Assembly (NCBI RefSeq): GCF_009193295.2 | Contig: NZ_CP059973.1 | Location: 5,642,001 to 5,706,000, forward strand | Direction of reading: 5' to 3' | From: Bacteroides luhongzhouii | Lineage (GTDB): Bacteria; Bacteroidota; Bacteroidia; Bacteroidales; Bacteroidaceae | DNA: 64,000 nt | Shown here: positions 28,904-37,115 of the stretch, in pieces | Position numbering within the stretch: position 1 is the first letter of the stretch | Layout of the letters: each line of letters begins with the position of its first letter | Notes under the pieces: generated by a model | Seen by the model: only the letters and a program-made list of their open reading frames with translations | Database searches by the model: none | Told to the model about the DNA's origin: nothing | Program-made: the position numbers and the translations under genes

Positions 28904-31900
28904 TTAAAATTTAACATTAAGTCCAAATGAATATACTCTTGCCACAGGATAAGAACGACCACTACCGTCTCCGGTATATTCCGGGTCCCATCCACCTTTC
29001 ATCTTCGTGAAAGTCAATGGATTCTGCACACTGGCAAAAATTCTCAAGTTCTTGATATAGAGCTTCTTCATCCATTGTTGCGGGAAAGTATATCCGATCT
29101 GCGCATTTTTCAAACGCAAGTATTTAGCATCCTGAATCCAAAAATCTGATTTCGCTGCATTATTAGCAGATTCAGCTCCCATCGTCAGACGAGGATAAGT
29201 AGCATCCGGATTATTCGGAGTCCAGCGGTCTTGATGGAAATCCATAACAGGACCTTCATTGTTATTATGGAAAGCCTCTACAGATTCACCACGCATCCAC
29301 TTGTTACGTTTTCCTACTCCTTGCCACATCATCGAGAAATCAAAACCTTTATATTCCAAACCATAGGTGAAGCCGAAAGTATATCTTGGGAAGTCATTAC
29401 CAACAATAAAACGGTCATCGTCCGGTTTAATCACACCATCGCCATTTTTATCCAGATAACGGATATCTCCCGGTTTCGGTGTAATACCTTCCAAGTGCGG
29501 TCCTTTCTGACATTCTTCCTCATTCTGGAAAAATCCATCCGAACGATATGCGTAGTAAGAGTACAAGGGATAACCTTCCTTGATAATAGTCTGTACATCC
29601 GAACCACCGATAATTTCCGTGCCGCGCGTATCTATTACTTCATTAAAACTATCTGAAATATTTCCGGCGAAGTTATGCACTACCGGACCGGTCTTCAAGC
29701 GATAATTTACTGATAGTTCCCATCCTCTCGTCTCTACCTTACCAGCATTCTGAATCGGGGCACCATTACCAAACAATCCGGGAACCGGTAAATTCACCAA
29801 AATGTCTTTCGTACGATTATTAAAGCAATCAAAAGTAATATTCAAATCATTATTTAATAATCCCAGTTCAAAACCGATATTAGCCATGCGGGTAGTTTCC
29901 CATTTCAGATCGGGATTTGTAGAAGCAAATGTAGCCGTCTGCGCCAATTTATCTCCGAAGCTGATGTCATTAGTCACAGACACTGTCTGCATGTATTGAT
30001 AAGCACCAATGCGGTTATTACCAACCAATCCCCAAGAACCTCTGATTTTCAGAGAAGGAACATACGGTTTCAGTACAGACCAGAATTTTTCCTCCGAAAT
30101 ACGCCATCCTGCCGAGAAAGACGGGAAGACTCCCGAACGGTTTCCTTTCGCAAAATAAGAAGAGTAGTCATTACGGATATTAAATTCCAGCAGATATTTC
30201 TCATCATAGTTATAAGTGGCTCTTGCAAAACCGGAATAGATAGCCCAGTCACTTGCCGAACCAGTATTGCTAACTTTATCCCCACTCAAATCACCTACAA
30301 AAATGTCGTATTTAGAATCCTCTGTTAAGCGACTGGTAGAGAACTGCTTTTCAGAGAAACCCTCATAAGCATAACCCAATAATCCACCAATAGAATGTTT
30401 TCCTATTTTCGTATTATAAGTCACCATAAGATTGGTAGTGATATTCTTAGACCGATAGAATTGCTCGGTCAACTTATTTTCACTATCTCCCGTACCTTCA
30501 AAAGCCTTCCGGTTCTCATGCAAATTATTATTCCACACACGTCCACCGACACTTCCGATCAGTTTCAGTCCTTTATATACTTCCCATTCGGCTTGTATGG
30601 TTCCCAATAATTCATCATTCACATTCTGGCGATAACCACCTTCTTCAAGTCGTTGTAAACCGTTTGAGTTACTTCCGGCAGGATAGTTATAACTGCCATC
30701 CTCATTCTTGATCGGGTAAATTGGCGGCATACGGTTTGCCTGCTCAATAATCCATTCCGTCCAGTAAGCATGTTCTTTAATGTCATTACGGGCAAATTGA
30801 GAAGTCAAATTCAATGTAAAGTTATTCGTCACCTTATGGCTTACATTCAGACGTGCATTGTAGCGCTTATAACCATAATCAGGTCCCTTGAACATACTGC
30901 TCTGATCCAGATAACCTAGAGAAGCCATATAAGACAACTGATCATTACCGCCTGTCATCGAAACATTGTGTGAACTTTGAGGAGAATTACGATTATAAAG
31001 TTCTTTCACCCAATTTACATTCGGACCACCATTTCTATATTGCGCAATCTGCTCGGGAGTGAATTTTGCGGCTCTTCCCGAATTAACAGCAGCTTCATTA
31101 TATAATTCAGCGTATACCCACGAGTCTGCTATCTTAGGCAATGAAGTAGGTTGCTGAACACCATACATAAAATCATAAGAGATTTCTACCTTACCGGCTT
31201 TTCCTTTTTTAGTAGTGACAAGTACCACACCATTGGAAGCACGTGAACCATAAATAGCGGTAGAAGAAGCATCTTTCAAAATAGAAATCTGCTCAATATC
31301 AGCCGGATTCAAATTACCCAGCGATCCTTCAATTCCGTCAATAATCACCAACGGATCATTGTTGTTCATCGTATTCAATCCGCGGATATTAATAGAAGGC
31401 ACGCTACCCGGAGTAGAACTTCCCTGCTGAATAACCAACCCCGGAGTAGTTCCCTGCATCGCTTCCAATACATTGGAAATCGGCTTTCCTTCCAATTCAT
31501 CCGTAGAAACAGAAGACACAGCTCCTGTCAGGTTGACTTTCTTCTGCACGCCGTAGCCTACCACTACCACATCTTTCAAAGCAACCACATCCGACTTCAA
31601 CACCACATTGATAAACTGGCGGCCGTTCACCGGAACTTCCTGTGTTTCATATCCAATTGAGGAAACTACCAATACCGCTTTTGAAGCAACATTCAGTGAA
31701 AAATTTCCATCCATATCCGTAGCTGTACCCGTAGATACACCTTTCACCAGCACAGTAGCCCCAATCACGGGTTCCCCGTCTGCCATTACCTTACCTTTCA
31801 CTACGATTGTATTAGATTGCGCATACAGTTTGGAACCAACAGCCACATTCATACAAACAATCAACATAACAGCCAATAATTGCCAACTCGAAAATGCCGT

Positions 31901-31951
31901 TCTGAAAAGCCGGCGGGCAAATTGCGCGTTCAATAGATTAGATTGTTTCAT
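28904..31951 (-). CDS. SusC-like TonB-dependent oligosaccharide transporter
   Basis: 1015 residues. After the signal peptide comes a carboxypeptidase-regulatory-like domain (about 48-125, VKGKVMADGEPVIGATVLVKG), then the TonB-box region VVVGYGVQKKVNLTGAVSSV, a plug (about 135-270) with the SusC signature NDPLVIIDGIEGSLGNLNP and SILKDASSTAIYGSRASNGV, and the barrel ending VYSFGLNVKF. It imports mannan oligosaccharides together with SusD. The 39-base gap to the upstream ROK gene has no promoter-like sequence, which supports transcription from the isomerase promoter. Confidence 0.96.
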   Translation of the reverse strand: MKQSNLLNAQFARRLFRTAFSSWQLLAVMLIVCMNVAVGSKLYAQSNTIVVKGKVMADGEPVIGATVLVKGVSTGTATDMDGNFSLNVASKAVLVVSSIGYETQEVPVNGRQFINVVLKSDVVALKDVVVVGYGVQKKVNLTGAVSSVSTDELEGKPISNVLEAMQGTTPGLVIQQGSSTPGSVPSINIRGLNTMNNNDPLVIIDGIEGSLGNLNPADIEQISILKDASSTAIYGSRASNGVVLVTTKKGKAGKVEISYDFMYGVQQPTSLPKIADSWVYAELYNEAAVNSGRAAKFTPEQIAQYRNGGPNVNWVKELYNRNSPQSSHNVSMTGGNDQLSYMASLGYLDQSSMFKGPDYGYKRYNARLNVSHKVTNNFTLNLTSQFARNDIKEHAYWTEWIIEQANRMPPIYPIKNEDGSYNYPAGSNSNGLQRLEEGGYRQNVNDELLGTIQAEWEVYKGLKLIGSVGGRVWNNNLHENRKAFEGTGDSENKLTEQFYRSKNITTNLMVTYNTKIGKHSIGGLLGYAYEGFSEKQFSTSRLTEDSKYDIFVGDLSGDKVSNTGSASDWAIYSGFARATYNYDEKYLLEFNIRNDYSSYFAKGNRSGVFPSFSAGWRISEEKFWSVLKPYVPSLKIRGSWGLVGNNRIGAYQYMQTVSVTNDISFGDKLAQTATFASTNPDLKWETTRMANIGFELGLLNNDLNITFDCFNNRTKDILVNLPVPGLFGNGAPIQNAGKVETRGWELSVNYRLKTGPVVHNFAGNISDSFNEVIDTRGTEIIGGSDVQTIIKEGYPLYSYYAYRSDGFFQNEEECQKGPHLEGITPKPGDIRYLDKNGDGVIKPDDDRFIVGNDFPRYTFGFTYGLEYKGFDFSMMWQGVGKRNKWMRGESVEAFHNNNEGPVMDFHQDRWTPNNPDATYPRLTMGAESANNAAKSDFWIQDAKYLRLKNAQIGYTFPQQWMKKLYIKNLRIFASVQNPLTFTKMKGGWDPEYTGDGSGRSYPVARVYSFGLNVKF

Positions 31952-31990
31952 AACATTTTATATTTGAATTAATAGAAGAGTTATCATATA

Positions 31991-33091
31991 TTATAAGATA
32001 TTAAGTTGGGACAAAGCAAAGGAATAAGCCCCTAAAGCAACGGCTCTGCTTGCTCCCAATGTAGAAACAGCAATGCCTATTTTCTTGTGACAGGTATAAT
32101 GCACCTGCCGCTCCGAAAATGGTATTTTCACCATCTTGTCTTTTTCCTCCAGAAATTTGTCAAATGCCTCTTTTTCGGACAGATTGAACACCTCCATCTG
32201 CAAACAAGGGAAAGAAGCTCCTGCAAATGTGCCGATCTGCCGATTCATCTCATTCATGATTCCCGGAAGTATGTATTTAGCCGCTCCGGCCACTCCTCCG
32301 CCAATCACCACCAAGCCATCAACAATATTCAATGCACGGATGATAGCATCACCGGCCATCTCTCCCAGTTCGTTAAAACTCCGGACAGCAGCCTGCTGAT
32401 CTCCCTCTACCGTCCCTTCGGCAATATCATATATATCTTTGGGAGTCAAAGAAGAAGCATCCTTTCCGGTCAATTCCTGATATACTCGCCTGACAGCCCT
32501 GATACTGACACTTTCTTCCGCGATCATTTCGGGATATTTCTTATTCCGCATAATCCAGACGTCGCCGCCGCAACCGTTGTCTCCGGTCAATAAACGACTG
32601 TCAATCACCACTCCGGCACCAAACCCCGTACCCAGCGTTATTCCGAGCAGGTTCTTATATACCTTACTGCTGCCTGCTTCTTTCAGGCGTTTATTCACTT
32701 CGGGCAAAGTGCCTGCCAAGGCTTCGCCATAAGCAAACAAATTACCATCATTATTAATAAAAACCGGAATGCCAAACTGTTCCCTCAAATAAGGTCCAAG
32801 TGCCACTCCTCCCCTGAAGGCCGGGAAGTTAGGCAAGTCACCAATAATTCCATGCTCATAGTCAGCAGGCCCGGGGAAAGCAAAACTGATAGCTACCGGA
32901 AGTTTCGGCAATCGTCTCTCAACTTCCAGGAAGCCTTCTACAAGAACAGACAAGCAACGCTCCAAGTCGTCGGACGCTGCCGGAAGGCAAATAGGTTCTA
33001 CTATTTCGCGACAGCCTTGTATGGCTGAAAACACGAAATTAGTGCCTCCCGCATCAAGCGTCATTACGATTCGTTCATCATGTTCATACAT
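31991..33091 (-). CDS. ROK-family sugar kinase (probable mannokinase/fructokinase) lacking the usual zinc motif
   Basis: About 366 residues from the ATG at 33091; an in-frame TTG nine bases earlier is less likely. The N-terminal phosphate-1 motif VMTLDAGGTNFVFSAIQG and the adenosine motif VIGGGVAGAAKYILPGI are typical of ROK kinases, as is FINNDGNLFAYGEA around the catalytic aspartate. The usual ROK zinc site (CxCGxxGC pattern after the catalytic region) is not seen; the equivalent segment reads TGDNGCGGDVWIMRNKK. The gene sits next to mannose-6-phosphate isomerase, so phosphorylation of mannose to mannose-6-phosphate is the natural inference. A copy of the GntR motif overlaps its start codon. 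Confidence 0.8.
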   Translation of the reverse strand: MYEHDERIVMTLDAGGTNFVFSAIQGCREIVEPICLPAASDDLERCLSVLVEGFLEVERRLPKLPVAISFAFPGPADYEHGIIGDLPNFPAFRGGVALGPYLREQFGIPVFINNDGNLFAYGEALAGTLPEVNKRLKEAGSSKVYKNLLGITLGTGFGAGVVIDSRLLTGDNGCGGDVWIMRNKKYPEMIAEESVSIRAVRRVYQELTGKDASSLTPKDIYDIAEGTVEGDQQAAVRSFNELGEMAGDAIIRALNIVDGLVVIGGGVAGAAKYILPGIMNEMNRQIGTFAGASFPCLQMEVFNLSEKEAFDKFLEEKDKMVKIPFSERQVHYTCHKKIGIAVSTLGASRAVALGAYSFALSQLNIL

Positions 33092-33092
33092 A
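33080..33092. promoter_or_regulatory. Third copy of the putative GntR operator, over the ROK start codon
   Basis: ATGTTCATACATA is identical to the 13-base core of the two other copies. On the minus strand it covers the ROK start codon and the codons for Met-Tyr-Glu-His. Coding constraint could explain part of the match, so binding here is less certain than at the intergenic site. Confidence 0.35.
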
Positions 33093-33124
33093 GTTTTCAA
33101 GATATTAGATGATTTATTTCATTA

Positions 33125-34855
33125 TTAAAAACGTACGTAAGCTTTGATCGTTACACATTCTTTTCCTGCAGATTTACCATACGGGGCAATGGTATATTCT
33201 TTCACCCCGGCAGGAATGATGAATGTTTCGGCATAATGCACCACGAAAGGTTCAAAAGCATGAGTAGGACTCTCAACAACGGCCTCTTCTCCCTCCAATA
33301 GATTCAATACATTTACACTATCGTTTGTGTGATGCAACACCGGTGATGAGAAACGGTGACGACGGGTTTCGATAAATTCGTTCGGATGTAATCCGGTACG
33401 TTCTTCTACCCAACCATCTCCCGAAGCAACTTCCTTAAATTGGTTGCGAAGGTGTTCATTCACATATTCCGTATCACGGTTCCAGTTGATAACGCATTTA
33501 CCACGTTCCACATTGATCGGACGCGGTTTTCCATCCAGTCCCAGGCGTTGCCAGTCCCATAGCTTGAAAGTAAAGAGGTTCGGAGTCGAACTGATTTCAA
33601 GCACCATACTGTTGGCACCGGAACAATGAACCGTTCCTCCCGGGATCAGGAAGTGATCGTGTTTCTTTGTCGGAATCTTATTTACATATTTTTCTGCGTC
33701 AAATACCAGTTCACCTTTTTGTGCTTTACGCAAATCGCCGATCATGGCTTCTTTATCCACTCCTGTCTTCACTCCCAGATAAACTACCGCATCTTCTTCC
33801 GCGTCTACCATGTAGTAACTTTCATCCTGCGTGTAGTACATACCGAAGCTGTCACGGATAAATTGAGTAGTAGGATGCACCTGCAAACTCAAATTACCTC
33901 CGCCCATCGTATCCAAAAAGTCGAAACGAATAGGGAAGTCTTTTCCAAAGCGTGCCTCCACCGGTTCACCAAGCAATTCTTTACTTTTCAGTAAAACCAA
34001 ATCAACCGAAGGCAGTTCAAAGCGCACTCCGTTCACTTCAAAATAAAGACTGTTTTCTTCAGGTACACAGTCGAAGCACCAGCCAAAATTTTCGCGTTCA
34101 CGATCCAGGTCGCAAACCTCTTTCATCCATTGACCACCCCAGGGAGCCGGATCGAAGAAAGGAACTACCCGGAACGGTGTATTCACCGTTGCCTCCACCC
34201 CTTTAAAGAAAGTATCCTTATCAATCATCTTCGGTGTCCCGGCCACATGGGTGTCAATCCAGAATTCTACCCTGTCAAACAATCTTTCCTTATACCTATC
34301 ACATACTCTCCAATCGTTGAAATACCCCCTCTTGTATTGCAAAGAAACGGCATCGTTCCGATTGTCTATTCCTAAAGCTTTTACCTCATGCCGGCGGAAA
34401 CGTTGTTGAATTTCCCAACGTGCCATATCCGCATAAACTACCATTGCATCCTGCGGAGCAACAACAGCTGCTCCCGTACCTATGATTACAATGGTTTCTT
34501 TTGCTTCACTGATTTGCTTCCGTGCAGCAGCCACCTTATCCGCATCCAAATAATCTTCCAGCTTCAAGTTGGTGACATAGCCAAATAATACATCTTCAGT
34601 CATGAAGCGTTCTGTCAACGTTTGAATTTCTTTTTCCGGTTTCATCAAATCACGTACATTCATCACTCTTCCGGAGAATTCTTTTGAAAAAGCATCCAGC
34701 ACTTCTTCTTCATATACTCCTGTATATAAATCCACTGCCAGCACTTTTCTTGCATCCATTTTCTCTTTTAACATAGAAATGATAGCATCCCAACCCTGAA
34801 CAAGCATTCCCGTCAGCTTCGTAGAAGGAAATTTATCATAATTAGCTTTTCTCAT
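33125..34855 (-). CDS. Class I mannose-6-phosphate isomerase with a large N-terminal extension
   Basis: 576 residues, well above the roughly 300-400 usual for the family. The C-terminal part (about 210-576) is the cupin isomerase and shows zinc-site motifs in order: LSLQVHPTTQF, DESYYMVDAEED and IPGGTVHCSGANS. It interconverts mannose-6-phosphate and fructose-6-phosphate. The first ~205 residues (LAVDLYTGVYEEEVLDAF, IVIIGTGAAVVAP, KRGYFNDWRVCDRYKERLFD) resemble a degenerate nucleoside-kinase-like domain, with no intact Walker A loop visible. First gene of the nine-gene mannoside operon; its promoter and the operator are in the gap to the GntR gene. Confidence 0.85.
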   Translation of the reverse strand: MRKANYDKFPSTKLTGMLVQGWDAIISMLKEKMDARKVLAVDLYTGVYEEEVLDAFSKEFSGRVMNVRDLMKPEKEIQTLTERFMTEDVLFGYVTNLKLEDYLDADKVAAARKQISEAKETIVIIGTGAAVVAPQDAMVVYADMARWEIQQRFRRHEVKALGIDNRNDAVSLQYKRGYFNDWRVCDRYKERLFDRVEFWIDTHVAGTPKMIDKDTFFKGVEATVNTPFRVVPFFDPAPWGGQWMKEVCDLDRERENFGWCFDCVPEENSLYFEVNGVRFELPSVDLVLLKSKELLGEPVEARFGKDFPIRFDFLDTMGGGNLSLQVHPTTQFIRDSFGMYYTQDESYYMVDAEEDAVVYLGVKTGVDKEAMIGDLRKAQKGELVFDAEKYVNKIPTKKHDHFLIPGGTVHCSGANSMVLEISSTPNLFTFKLWDWQRLGLDGKPRPINVERGKCVINWNRDTEYVNEHLRNQFKEVASGDGWVEERTGLHPNEFIETRRHRFSSPVLHHTNDSVNVLNLLEGEEAVVESPTHAFEPFVVHYAETFIIPAGVKEYTIAPYGKSAGKECVTIKAYVRF

Positions 34856-34877
34856 ATTTATAGCGTTTTAAATTTTA

Positions 34878-34892
34878 TATGTTCATACATAC
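34878..34892. promoter_or_regulatory. Putative GntR operator between the isomerase and regulator genes
   Basis: TATGTTCATACATAC contains the inverted repeat TATG-TT-CATA. On the isomerase strand it lies about 10 bases downstream of a TATATTTG -7 box (rc of 34905-34912 region), a position where a bound repressor would block transcription. The same 15 bases recur after the regulator gene. Confidence 0.6.
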
Positions 34893-34938
34893 TTCGATTG
34901 TGCAAATATATAGATTTTATTTTTATTCCAAACAAAAC

Positions 34939-34969
34939 TTGGATTATTTTTTGATAAATCTTATATTTG
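34939..34969 (+). promoter_or_regulatory. Promoter of the GntR regulator gene
   Basis: TTGG at 34939 and TATATTTG at 34962-34969 with a 19-base spacer match the Bacteroides consensus; the ATG is 27 bases further on. Confidence 0.55.
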
Positions 34970-34995
34970 CTGAAAATAAACTAATCAGGATAGAT

Positions 34996-35724
34996 ATGAA
35001 AATAGATCATAATAGTGACAAACCTCTTCATATTCAAGCAGAAGAGATACTAAGAAGACTCATAGAATCTGAAGAGTACAAAAACGGGAAGCTATTTCCC
35101 AACGAGGTCGAATTGTCTGAACAATTACATATTTCAAGGAACACATTGAGACAAGCTATCAACAAACTCGTATTTGAAGGACTTCTGGTACGAAAGAAAG
35201 GCTACGGAACGAAGGTAGTAAAGAAAGGTATCGTAGGCGGAGTAAAAAACTGGCTTAGTTTCTCACAGGAAATGAAGATGTTAGGTATCGAGATTCGCAA
35301 TTTCGAGCTACATATCAGTTTAAAAAGACCTACAGAAGAAATCGGTACTTTCTTTGATTCAAGTTCTAATCCTGATACGCGTTGCGTAGTAATGGAACGC
35401 GTCAGAGGAAAAAAAGAATACCCGTTTGTCTACTTCATCTCCTATTTCAACCCGAATATACCACTGACAGGTGAAGAAGATTTTACCCGCCCCTTATATG
35501 AGATGCTGGAAACTCAATATAATATAGTGGTAAAAACCAGCAAAGAAGAGATTACCGCTAGACTTGCAGGAGAATTCATCGCAGAAAAACTGGAGATAAA
35601 ATCAAGTGATCCTATATTAATAAGGAAAAGATTTGTTTATGATGTGAATGGAGTACCTATTGAATACAACGTCGGATACTATCGGGCAGACAGCTTTACT
35701 TATACAATAGAGGCGGAAAGATAG
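34996..35724 (+). CDS. GntR/HutC-type transcriptional regulator with UTRA domain
   Basis: About 242 residues from MKIDHNSDKPLHIQAEEIL at 34996. An open upstream extension would read through its own promoter and is rejected. The N-terminal winged helix (about 8-72) has LFPNEVELSEQLHISRNTLRQAINKLVFEGLLVRKKG across residues 36-72, the GntR hallmark. The C-terminal UTRA ligand domain (about 90-235) includes VVMERVRGKKEYPFVYFISYF and PIEYNVGYYRADSFTY. UTRA regulators usually sense a phosphosugar or sugar. Divergent placement and shared motifs make it the likely repressor of the mannoside operon; mannose-6-phosphate would be a sensible inducer, but that is inference. Confidence 0.88.
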   Translation: MKIDHNSDKPLHIQAEEILRRLIESEEYKNGKLFPNEVELSEQLHISRNTLRQAINKLVFEGLLVRKKGYGTKVVKKGIVGGVKNWLSFSQEMKMLGIEIRNFELHISLKRPTEEIGTFFDSSSNPDTRCVVMERVRGKKEYPFVYFISYFNPNIPLTGEEDFTRPLYEMLETQYNIVVKTSKEEITARLAGEFIAEKLEIKSSDPILIRKRFVYDVNGVPIEYNVGYYRADSFTYTIEAER

Positions 35725-35728
35725 TCAG

Positions 35729-35743
35729 TATGTTCATACATAC
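35729..35743. promoter_or_regulatory. Second full copy of the GntR motif, just after the gntR stop codon
   Basis: TATGTTCATACATAC, identical in all 15 bases to the site at 34878, lies four bases past the regulator stop. No gene starts downstream of it on either strand, so its role is unclear. Confidence 0.45.
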
Positions 35744-35746
35744 ACA

Positions 35747-35809
35747 ATATAAGGAGGCTATTTTAGAAGTTGAAATCTCTATCTTTCCTTTAAAATAACC
35801 TCTTTATAT
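35747..35809. terminator. Probable bidirectional terminator
   Basis: ATATAAGGAGGCTATTTTA pairs imperfectly with TAAAATAACCTCTTTATAT around a loop of about 24 bases, between the convergent ends of the GntR gene and the alpha-CTD-like gene. Confidence 0.5.
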
Positions 35810-35840
35810 CATCTCTCTTTCCATAATTATGTCCTACCCG

Positions 35841-36659
35841 TCATTTATTATCAAGCTTACCATTAGAGCATCCAGCAAGAATCCGATCCAGACTTTCATC
35901 CACAACACCTATCATCTGAAGTTTGGATAATAAATGATAGTAGGAAGTTTTTCCTACTCCTTCTATTCTCAACAGACTTTTCCAACCTCTTCCCGATACG
36001 ATTTCCAATATGTCCTTTACTGTTCGAACATCTTGATTATACAAGACATTAGCCAGCCGCGTATCAGCTACTTTACAAACAGGCAATTGAAGTATCCACT
36101 CCTCCTGCCCGACATTTATATTCTTATTATTGTCTGCCAAAGATAAAAAACGAGCATTGATAGCACGCTTTCGATAAGTAGCCAATATATCTTTCTTCAA
36201 TTTCAACCCTTTAAGTATAGAGTTATACATTTGCAATGTCTTCCCATAGGTAATTCGATGCCGACCAGCCACTTTCTCTACCGGTTCTCCTGTAGAAATA
36301 GAATAGAAAATATTGCGGGCGACAGGGTGAAGAATTAATGCCGCCAGTTCACGAATGATTATTTCATATAGCGGTTTACAAGTCTTCTGTGTTCTCAATA
36401 CATATAGTAGATCATCGTATTTGGAAATGATAAAATCACGTTCCAATTTCTTTTCTTCCACGATTTTAGAAAGGTAACCTGCCTCTAAACCAAGTTTTTT
36501 GTGAGCTTCCAGATAAGCATCCAAACTCTCATCATCCAAAAACAACTGATCGTTGATTCGGGAACTCGTAATGTATCCAAGATTTGCCCAATTCTTTAGA
36601 ATGGCTTCTTGAATGTCGCGTCTTTCAGACATCTGTTTTGTTGTGAGCCAATTTGACAT
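35841..36659 (-). CDS. Mosaic DNA-binding protein with RNA-polymerase-alpha-CTD-like C-terminus
   Basis: 272 residues with no single-family match I recognise. Residues 4-50 look like a MerR/excisionase-type helix-turn-helix (WLTTKQMSERRDIQEAILKN, then LFLDDESLDAYL). About 60-105 is a coiled-coil-like helix. About 110-152 could be a second helix-turn-helix of sigma-region-4 character (SISTGEPVEKVAGRHRITYG). Residues 198-250 closely follow the pattern of the alpha-subunit C-terminal domain: RLANVLYNQDVRTVKDILEI, then LLRIEGVGKTSYYHLLSKL, with the helix-hairpin-helix at EGVGKTS. It probably binds DNA and touches RNA polymerase. Its start codon directly follows a terminator T-tract at the end of a structured leader. 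Role unknown. Confidence 0.6.
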   Translation of the reverse strand: MSNWLTTKQMSERRDIQEAILKNWANLGYITSSRINDQLFLDDESLDAYLEAHKKLGLEAGYLSKIVEEKKLERDFIISKYDDLLYVLRTQKTCKPLYEIIIRELAALILHPVARNIFYSISTGEPVEKVAGRHRITYGKTLQMYNSILKGLKLKKDILATYRKRAINARFLSLADNNKNINVGQEEWILQLPVCKVADTRLANVLYNQDVRTVKDILEIVSGRGWKSLLRIEGVGKTSYYHLLSKLQMIGVVDESLDRILAGCSNGKLDNK

Positions 36660-36699
36660 AAAAAAACGGAACTAGATTAACAATATTAACTAGTTCCGT
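36660..36699 (-). terminator. Terminator abutting the start codon of the alpha-CTD-like gene
   Basis: ACGGAACTAG pairs perfectly with CTAGTTCCGT, with TTAA/TTAA pairing inside, followed by seven T and then ATG. A preceding hairpin, CCGTAC...GTACGG at 36696-36723, shares four bases with its 5' arm, so the two structures compete in part. Confidence 0.8.
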
Positions 36700-36907
36700 A
36701 CCTTTTATTATAAAAGAGTACGGAGCTGCCACAATCCCGCAAACAGGAGGTAGTAGCGGCTACCTTACTTACACGGGCAGACAGCCCGTACCCTATGAGA
36801 AGTCATAGAAGTACAGGCGTCTCCCGGCGTAAGTAAAAAAAATCCGCTACGATTTCCTGTTCACCGAGGAAACGCACAATCGCATACCACAAAGGTATGC
36901 TACGTTC
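36660..36907 (-). ncRNA. Structured ~248-nt leader or small RNA ending in a terminator at the next start codon
   Basis: On the minus strand TTGT, a 20-base spacer and TACCTTTG (36914-36921) form a consensus promoter. The predicted RNA folds as follows. A 5' hairpin pairs GCATACC with GGTATGC (36882-36900). A long central stem has three perfect segments: AACAGGA/TCCTGTT, GTAGCGG/CCGCTAC and TTACTTAC/GTAAGTAA (between 36742 and 36861). A hairpin at 36696-36723 follows, then a terminator at 36660-36699. The last T of the terminator run abuts the ATG of the alpha-CTD-like gene. It could be an attenuating leader of that gene or an independent small RNA such as a 6S-type RNA; I cannot name the family. 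Pairing was done by hand. Confidence 0.6.
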
Positions 36908-36913
36908 CAATGA

Positions 36914-36945
36914 CAAAGGTACAAATACTTTTCGGAAAATAACAA
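36914..36945 (-). promoter_or_regulatory. Promoter of the structured leader/sRNA
   Basis: TTGT (rc 36942-36945), 20-base spacer, TACCTTTG (rc 36914-36921). This fits the Bacteroides consensus closely. Confidence 0.6.
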
Positions 36946-37063
36946 GAGAGAGTTATAAATGTTTAGGAAAGAAAACGAATGATGATTGTATAATTAAAGC
37001 GTATGTATATAAATAGACAGGCTTCAATTAGTTATCTTATTCATATAAGAAACCACTCTACAA

Positions 37064-37101
37064 TTAAAGCACCTCTCTCTTGTATAAACTAGCTACTTTT
37101 G
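37064..37101 (+). promoter_or_regulatory. Promoter of the first HU-like gene with shared TTAAAGCACCTC box
   Basis: TTAAAGCACCTC at 37064-37075, an 18-base spacer, then TACTTTTG at 37094-37101 (TAnnTTTG). The upstream box and the exact spacing recur at 38134-38171 ahead of the second HU-like gene. The remainder of the gene-free stretch 36922-37063 shows only A/T-rich sequence and a TTAAAGC partial match near 36994. Confidence 0.55.
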
Positions 37102-37115
37102 TAGCACACATCAAT

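Noticed and set aside
34879..34995. Upstream extension of the GntR protein
   Set aside because: It would run through the operator and promoter; the ATG at 34996 starts exactly at the conserved GntR N-terminus.
36660..36907. tmRNA, RNase P RNA or SRP RNA
   Set aside because: No tRNA-like ends with CCA, no RNase P core sequences and no GGAA-type SRP helix 8 motif were found in the stretch.
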